Below, piece by piece: positions 6,273 to 9,443 of a stretch of 9,443 nt of DNA. The notes below the pieces were generated by a model that was given only the letters and a program-made list of their open reading frames with translations, had not been told where the DNA came from and searched no databases. The position numbers were made by a program, and so were the translations under genes. How positions within the stretch are numbered: the first letter of the stretch is position 1; every line of letters starts with the position of its first letter. The DNA is from Thermoplasmata archaeon (lineage in GTDB: Archaea; Thermoplasmatota; Thermoplasmata; Thermoplasmatales; Thermoplasmataceae): the NCBI GenBank assembly GCA_021835265.1, contig JAKBQK010000100.1:1-9443 (forward strand). The letters run 5' to 3'.

Positions 6273-8273
6273 CTATTTAAGAAAATTTGTCATTTGTTCT
6301 ATTATGTTAGGAATCATATTTTGAAATTGGATTTCCTTTTCTTTAGACATTACTCGATCGTGACCACTTACGATATTCCTATAGTCCTTTAGGATAGATG
6401 TTGACCCCCTGAACAATTCAAGATTATAAAAGGAACGCTTTATTCTGTCCTCAAATAGGGGGATATTGTCATTCCTGAGAATTATCTCTATACTTTCTCC
6501 AAGTGTTAGAAGTTCGTTTAATGCTAAATCCTCTCCCTTGGTTCTTTCCTTCAATCTCATGAAAAGGCCTGGTGGTGTCCTAGTTTTTAACCAATTCGGA
6601 TCAGTTTTGAGCATTACTGAATTCACGATTGCCCTGAGGTTTTTCTCTATACCCAACACCCTATTCTCCTCAGCCTTCCGGCTTACTGGGAGTTTCTCTA
6701 GTGAAAGTCCTTTGGCACTTATCTTCAAATTTATTCCCTCACAAAGATAGTCTGTCCTTTCTTTTTTTCCTTCTTTGCTGTTTGAACCTCTTAAGAATTC
6801 ATCAATTTGTTTTTTCTCCTTAAAATTCTCCAAGATAAATTCATGGAGCAAAACAGCATACCCTTCACATGTGTCCTTTACCGATTCAGATGTCCCAGCT
6901 GACACTGAAATTAACGTGCTGTACAAGTTGAACATTATGTGTACACCTGCACCATTGAAACAAACTCTACTGTAGAAGTTTGAAGAAGTTGGATCTGAAC
7001 CGAAAAGACCATCTACAATTCGATAAAACTCATCAATACCTTTGGCAACTTTTTTGATCTTTTTCTCTGGATCATTGTCATAAAACGGATTAGGCCTATT
7101 TCCCTTAACCGTACCCTTTGTTAATCTGGCATCTTCAATGGCATTACAAACCTTGGAAATTGATATTTGTTCTCTGGTCTTCTTTGGAGCTCTGAGTGGA
7201 TAATAGATCTTTCCATGAAATTGTTGCAGGGTATCTAAATGCTTAGCTAATCTTGATAAAACTCCTGTTTTCTCATTATCTGGTTCTGCCGTCGAGTACA
7301 AATCCCATAGAAGATCTGTTTGAACTGGGCTTTGCTCTTTGTTAATCTTTATAAACAACTCCCTTTGTTCTTCGATATTGACATTTTCAATAGCAGCCAC
7401 CTGCAGAACATCTTTTGGAGATAATGGGCCCTTAACACCGCTATATCCATATAACCTATGTTGGCCGTCAATAATCCACAGGCTTCTATAAGTTTTAGGG
7501 ATTGTGAGCTCTCCAAAATCTACGCTTTGCAGTTCGGATTCTTTTTTAAAAGAAGTACTATTGGCTATATCTTCAGGAATTGCTACTATTATGTTATTCG
7601 CAAACGATTTACCCTTTCTAATATAGGTTGCAATCTTGTTTAGTTTGGCAGGATTAATTAATCTCTGATAATACTTCTCATCACCAGATTCTCTTCTGGC
7701 AACATAACAGATTTCCAATAAGTCTTGAGGGGGAGCCACGAAGGAGTAAATGTTGCTATAGACTTGAGATGGGATTCTCATAGCAGCGAATTTCATAGTT
7801 TTTCCACTATTATATCCAACTCTTAATTCCCCTAATAATTGATATTTTGAGAAACCTTTTATCAATCTCTTTAATTCATTGTAATAGTCAAAAAATTGTT
7901 TATCCCAGATATGGACAACAGGGTCAAATGTAGAGGCTTTTTGATGGGCACCATCATCAATTAGTGATTTTGTTGCTATAATGAGTATAATTTCCTTGTA
8001 TTTCTTATACTGGTCCAAATTAATCCCATCATTTTGAACTTCAAATGATTTAAACTGTGAGAGCTTCCCCCTCATTTCTGTTATCTTTCTGACAACATTA
8101 GATTTCGTAGTTGTTGCATCAATTATCAAGAGATAATCGTCTACGCCACCACATGCATCCACTTGAACGCCACCAATTCTGAACTTGCTTCCACCACCAA
8201 CATCCGAGAACCCATATTCAATCAAAAATTTGCGAACATTTTCTTCAAACCCTTTGTATTCTGTCTCAGACAT
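6273..8273 (-). CDS. DGQHR-domain (DndB-like) protein with nuclease-like N-terminus, 666 aa
   Basis: The middle of the protein is a DGQHR domain. YYQRLINPAKLNKIATYI (201-218) and NNIIVAIPED (226-235) lead to WIIDGQHRLYGY (266-277), followed by RELFIKINKEQSPVQTDLLWDL (about 304-325). This ParB-like/DndB-like domain occurs in DndB of DNA phosphorothioation, DpdB of 7-deazaguanine DNA modification and many uncharacterised defence proteins. The N-terminal 130 residues resemble a PD-(D/E)XK fold: E10/E11 in the first helix, D39 in QVDAC, then the strand LLIIDAT. The expected E-x-K is D52-A53-T54, so the catalytic Lys is missing or supplied by K57. Residues 370-666 are mostly helical and unassigned. 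The ATG at 8273 follows an AT box by about 32 nt. No dnd or dpd genes are visible, so I do not call it DndB. Convergent with the R-M pair. Confidence 0.85.
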   Translation of the reverse strand: MSETEYKGFEENVRKFLIEYGFSDVGGGSKFRIGGVQVDACGGVDDYLLIIDATTTKSNVVRKITEMRGKLSQFKSFEVQNDGINLDQYKKYKEIILIIATKSLIDDGAHQKASTFDPVVHIWDKQFFDYYNELKRLIKGFSKYQLLGELRVGYNSGKTMKFAAMRIPSQVYSNIYSFVAPPQDLLEICYVARRESGDEKYYQRLINPAKLNKIATYIRKGKSFANNIIVAIPEDIANSTSFKKESELQSVDFGELTIPKTYRSLWIIDGQHRLYGYSGVKGPLSPKDVLQVAAIENVNIEEQRELFIKINKEQSPVQTDLLWDLYSTAEPDNEKTGVLSRLAKHLDTLQQFHGKIYYPLRAPKKTREQISISKVCNAIEDARLTKGTVKGNRPNPFYDNDPEKKIKKVAKGIDEFYRIVDGLFGSDPTSSNFYSRVCFNGAGVHIMFNLYSTLISVSAGTSESVKDTCEGYAVLLHEFILENFKEKKQIDEFLRGSNSKEGKKERTDYLCEGINLKISAKGLSLEKLPVSRKAEENRVLGIEKNLRAIVNSVMLKTDPNWLKTRTPPGLFMRLKERTKGEDLALNELLTLGESIEIILRNDNIPLFEDRIKRSFYNLELFRGSTSILKDYRNIVSGHDRVMSKEKEIQFQNMIPNIIEQMTNFLK

Positions 8274-8300
8274 TTTATAAAAATTATGTTCTATATTGGC

Positions 8301-8309
8301 TTAAATTTT
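8301..8309 (-). promoter_or_regulatory. Candidate TATA box for the DGQHR gene
   Basis: AAAATTTAA on the minus strand is centred about 32 nt before the ATG at 8273, implying a leader of about six nucleotides and no Shine-Dalgarno. Another AT run (TTTTTATAA) lies directly before the ATG but is too close to act as a TATA box. Confidence 0.4.
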
Positions 8310-8361
8310 GCTGCACTACTTTTGCACTAGTAACTTGCATAAATTGGCGATTTAAATTACC

Positions 8362-8377
8362 TACAATATCAATTGTA
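8362..8377. repeat. Perfect inverted repeat TACAAT-ATCA-ATTGTA
   Basis: Six-base arms with a 4-nt centre make the 16-bp operator-like palindrome TACAATATCAATTGTA. It is nested in a second pair of arms, AAATTAC (8354-8360) and GTAATTT (8375-8381), which shares its right side. It lies about 90 bp upstream of the DGQHR start, beyond the likely TATA box, where an activator or repressor site could sit. No matching copy was noticed elsewhere in the window. Confidence 0.4.
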
Positions 8378-8397
8378 ATTTGAAATAGACTACTTAA

Positions 8398-8423
8398 CCT
8401 GACAATTCATAAGAAATGTCAGG
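8398..8423. repeat. Perfect inverted repeat CCTGACA ... TGTCAGG
   Basis: CCTGACA (8398-8404) and TGTCAGG (8417-8423) are exact reverse complements around a 12-nt centre. The arms are less AT-rich than the surroundings, which makes chance less likely than for an AT palindrome. It is about 125 bp from the DGQHR start and 162 bp from the right-edge gene start. It could be an operator, a small RNA hairpin or a remnant; no T-run follows it on either strand that would make it a terminator. Confidence 0.4.
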
Positions 8424-8543
8424 CCATGGTTATCTTAAGAGTATTAAATTTACGGCCTCCGCTGCTAGTGGCGATTAATCGAAAAATGTGATATTTAAAG
8501 TAGAATGAAACGACAAACAAGCCTTAAATTTGTCTATATCAAG

Positions 8544-8556
8544 TTTTTTAAATTAT
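8544..8556 (+). promoter_or_regulatory. Candidate TATA box for the right-edge gene
   Basis: TTTTTTAAATTAT-like sequence is centred about 35 nt before the ATG at 8585, giving a predicted leader of about 9 nt. Spacing matches the other genes of the window. Inference from position and composition. Confidence 0.4.
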
Positions 8557-8584
8557 TAGGCTTATCAATTCAGAGTGAAAACCC

Positions 8585-9443
8585 ATGATTAATGGTTTAA
8601 CCTTCAGATTTTCGTCATTGCAAGGACAGAGAATAATCACAGGAGCCCGTTTAAGCTTTAGATTTGAGGTTTTTTATGGAAGTACTATCAACACTCAGCA
8701 ACCTTACTCAGCAGTCTATTATCTTGATCAAGGAAGGCTTAATTTAAAGACGAGTAACGGAGACATGATAGTTGGGACCACACATCCAGAATTTAAGCAA
8801 AAGATAAAGCTAGTAAATGGAGGTACTTGGAGTCATATCCTTTACATTGATATGCCTGATGCTGCAATACAGCAATTGGTTGAAAATTCAGAAAATAGAA
8901 TATTCAAGATGTACATAGATGTTGCAGGAACTGAATTTCCAAGTAATACTCAGACTGGCCTTTCGGATAAAACTGAGTATGGTATGTATTCCCTCTGGGG
9001 GAACGTTAATGGTACTGAAAACCGTGAATATTTCCAAGTACCCATTGATATGTGGGCTAGCGCTATTAACCAAACCAAAGTTGCAGACTATCGCTTGAAT
9101 GAAATTGTTGTTGCGAACCTAGACAAGCCACACGTAAAACCCTTACTGAAAGCCCTGAAAGATGCTGACACACTATACTATGAGGGTAAATACGATTCTA
9201 TGCTCTTGAAAATAAGAGGGATTGTGGAATGGTCTGGACATAAGGAAAAAGGGGAAGGTGATAGGTATGCAACTTTAAAAAAGATCGACCTGGATAAAGC
9301 TGCGATACCTTACCTTAGGAATTTGCTCAACTTCCTTTGGGACTGGACCTCTGAAGGTCTACATGCCAGCGCAGGTGACGAAAAAGGAGTTTCCAAACAG
9401 CAAGCAAAAGCTGCGCTAGATTTTGCATACTCGTTTGTTTCTT
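8585..9443 (+). CDS. Unrecognised two-part protein, 3' end beyond the window (first 286 codons)
   Basis: The frame opens at ATG 8585, with an in-frame TGA at 8576-8578 directly upstream, so this is the first possible start. It runs to the right edge without a stop. Residues 1-165 alternate polar and hydrophobic residues with few long helices and look like a beta-sandwich-type fold (for example RLSFRFEVFYGSTI, AVYYLDQGRL, SHILYIDMP). From about 182 the protein becomes helical: PLLKALKDADTLYYEGKYDSMLLKIRGIVEW, then IPYLRNLLNFLWDWTSEGLHASAGDEKG, then KQQAKAALDFAYSF. The helical part, with the L-H-x-S-A-G loop and the final helix, resembles C-terminal helical domains of abortive-infection-like and HEPN-like proteins, but I cannot name a family. 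No signal peptide or membrane segment is seen. It is divergent from the DGQHR gene across a 311-bp region with dyads, so the two could be co-regulated. Function unknown. Confidence 0.85.
   Translation, partial: MINGLTFRFSSLQGQRIITGARLSFRFEVFYGSTINTQQPYSAVYYLDQGRLNLKTSNGDMIVGTTHPEFKQKIKLVNGGTWSHILYIDMPDAAIQQLVENSENRIFKMYIDVAGTEFPSNTQTGLSDKTEYGMYSLWGNVNGTENREYFQVPIDMWASAINQTKVADYRLNEIVVANLDKPHVKPLLKALKDADTLYYEGKYDSMLLKIRGIVEWSGHKEKGEGDRYATLKKIDLDKAAIPYLRNLLNFLWDWTSEGLHASAGDEKGVSKQQAKAALDFAYSFVS

Larger units (their letters stand above)
8274..8584. other. 311-bp divergent intergenic region between DGQHR gene and right-edge gene
   Basis: No convincing gene or tRNA is seen here. The region holds an AT box for each flanking gene (8301-8309 minus, 8544-8556 plus), a third unassigned TATA-like stretch ATATTTAAAG (8491-8500, plus), two perfect inverted repeats (8362-8377 and 8398-8423), and a GC-richer patch at 8453-8475 where CCGCT-GCT-AGTGG could form a small stem with one G-U pair. 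A 27-codon ORF at 8505-8588 ends in an ATGA overlap with the right-edge gene; I do not call it a gene. Confidence 0.6.

Noticed and set aside
6466..6975. Plus-strand ORFs of 94 and 66 codons within the DGQHR region
   Set aside because: Both are antisense to the DGQHR gene and serine/phenylalanine-rich in the manner of reverse-strand shadows.
6273..8273. Calling the DGQHR protein DndB or DpdB
   Set aside because: No dndA/C/D/E or dpdA-like genes are visible, and the extra nuclease-like N-terminus differs from a minimal DndB; only the domain name is supported.
8453..8475. Possible structured RNA around the small CCGCT/AGTGG stem
   Set aside because: The stem is only five pairs including a G-U, and no C/D-box, K-turn or tRNA-like pattern was recognised around it.
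8888..9073. 61-codon minus-strand ORF
   Set aside because: Antisense to the right-edge gene, whose frame is open for 286 codons; no independent promoter or motif.
1..9443. CRISPR array, tRNA or rRNA genes, insertion sequences, integrase or attachment sites
   Set aside because: No regularly spaced repeats, cloverleaf pattern, transposase or integrase motif, or paired terminal repeats were seen on either strand.

Overview
This window looks like an archaeal accessory (defence-type) region, most likely from the Thermoplasmata or a similar low-GC euryarchaeal lineage. The sequence is AT-rich, arginine is written mostly as AGA/AGG and isoleucine often as ATA. Shine-Dalgarno sequences are largely absent. 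AT-rich boxes resembling archaeal TATA elements sit about 25-38 nt before most start codons, as expected for leaderless or short-leader transcripts. There is a lone AbrB/SpoVT-type swapped-hairpin protein and a surface protein rich in N-glycosylation sequons. The lineage assignment is inference from style, not from a marker gene.

Layout, left to right. (1) Positions 1-1604, minus: the N-terminal 534 codons of a large unrecognised protein that runs off the left edge and carries a possible, altered PD-(D/E)XK-like core. (2) 1696-1854, minus: a 52-residue AbrB/SpoVT DNA-binding protein. (3) 1897-3081, minus: a 394-residue membrane-anchored, exported, beta-rich protein of unknown function with a GTG start. 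(4) 3156-3923 (or 3950), minus: a D12-class adenine-N6 DNA methyltransferase (Dam/MboI type). It is divergent from (5) 4010-4294, plus: a small winged-helix regulator. (6) 4344-5027 and (7) 5024-6271, plus: a translationally overlapped type II restriction-modification pair, namely an MvaI/BcnI-family endonuclease and a SPPY-type (probable N4-cytosine) methyltransferase. (8) 6273-8273, minus: a 666-residue DGQHR-domain (DndB-like) protein with a degenerate nuclease-like N-terminus, convergent with the methyltransferase and separated from it by a single base. (9) 8274-8584: a 311-bp intergenic region holding two perfect inverted repeats. (10) 8585 to the right edge, plus: the N-terminal 286 codons of an unrecognised protein with a beta-rich front half and a helical back half.

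How the genes may work together. The endonuclease and N4C methyltransferase form a complete type II R-M system. By family its target should be a CCNGG-like pentanucleotide. By eye the window holds seven CCWGG sites and no CCSGG site, a weak hint of BcnI-like specificity. The adenine methyltransferase and the winged-helix gene share one AT-rich promoter region with a 7-bp dyad just before the methyltransferase ATG, so local autoregulation is plausible. The DGQHR protein stands without dnd or dpd partner genes in view. With the two unrecognised edge genes it forms the least explained part of the window and the best candidate for something undescribed. No tRNA, rRNA, CRISPR array, transposase or integrase was seen.
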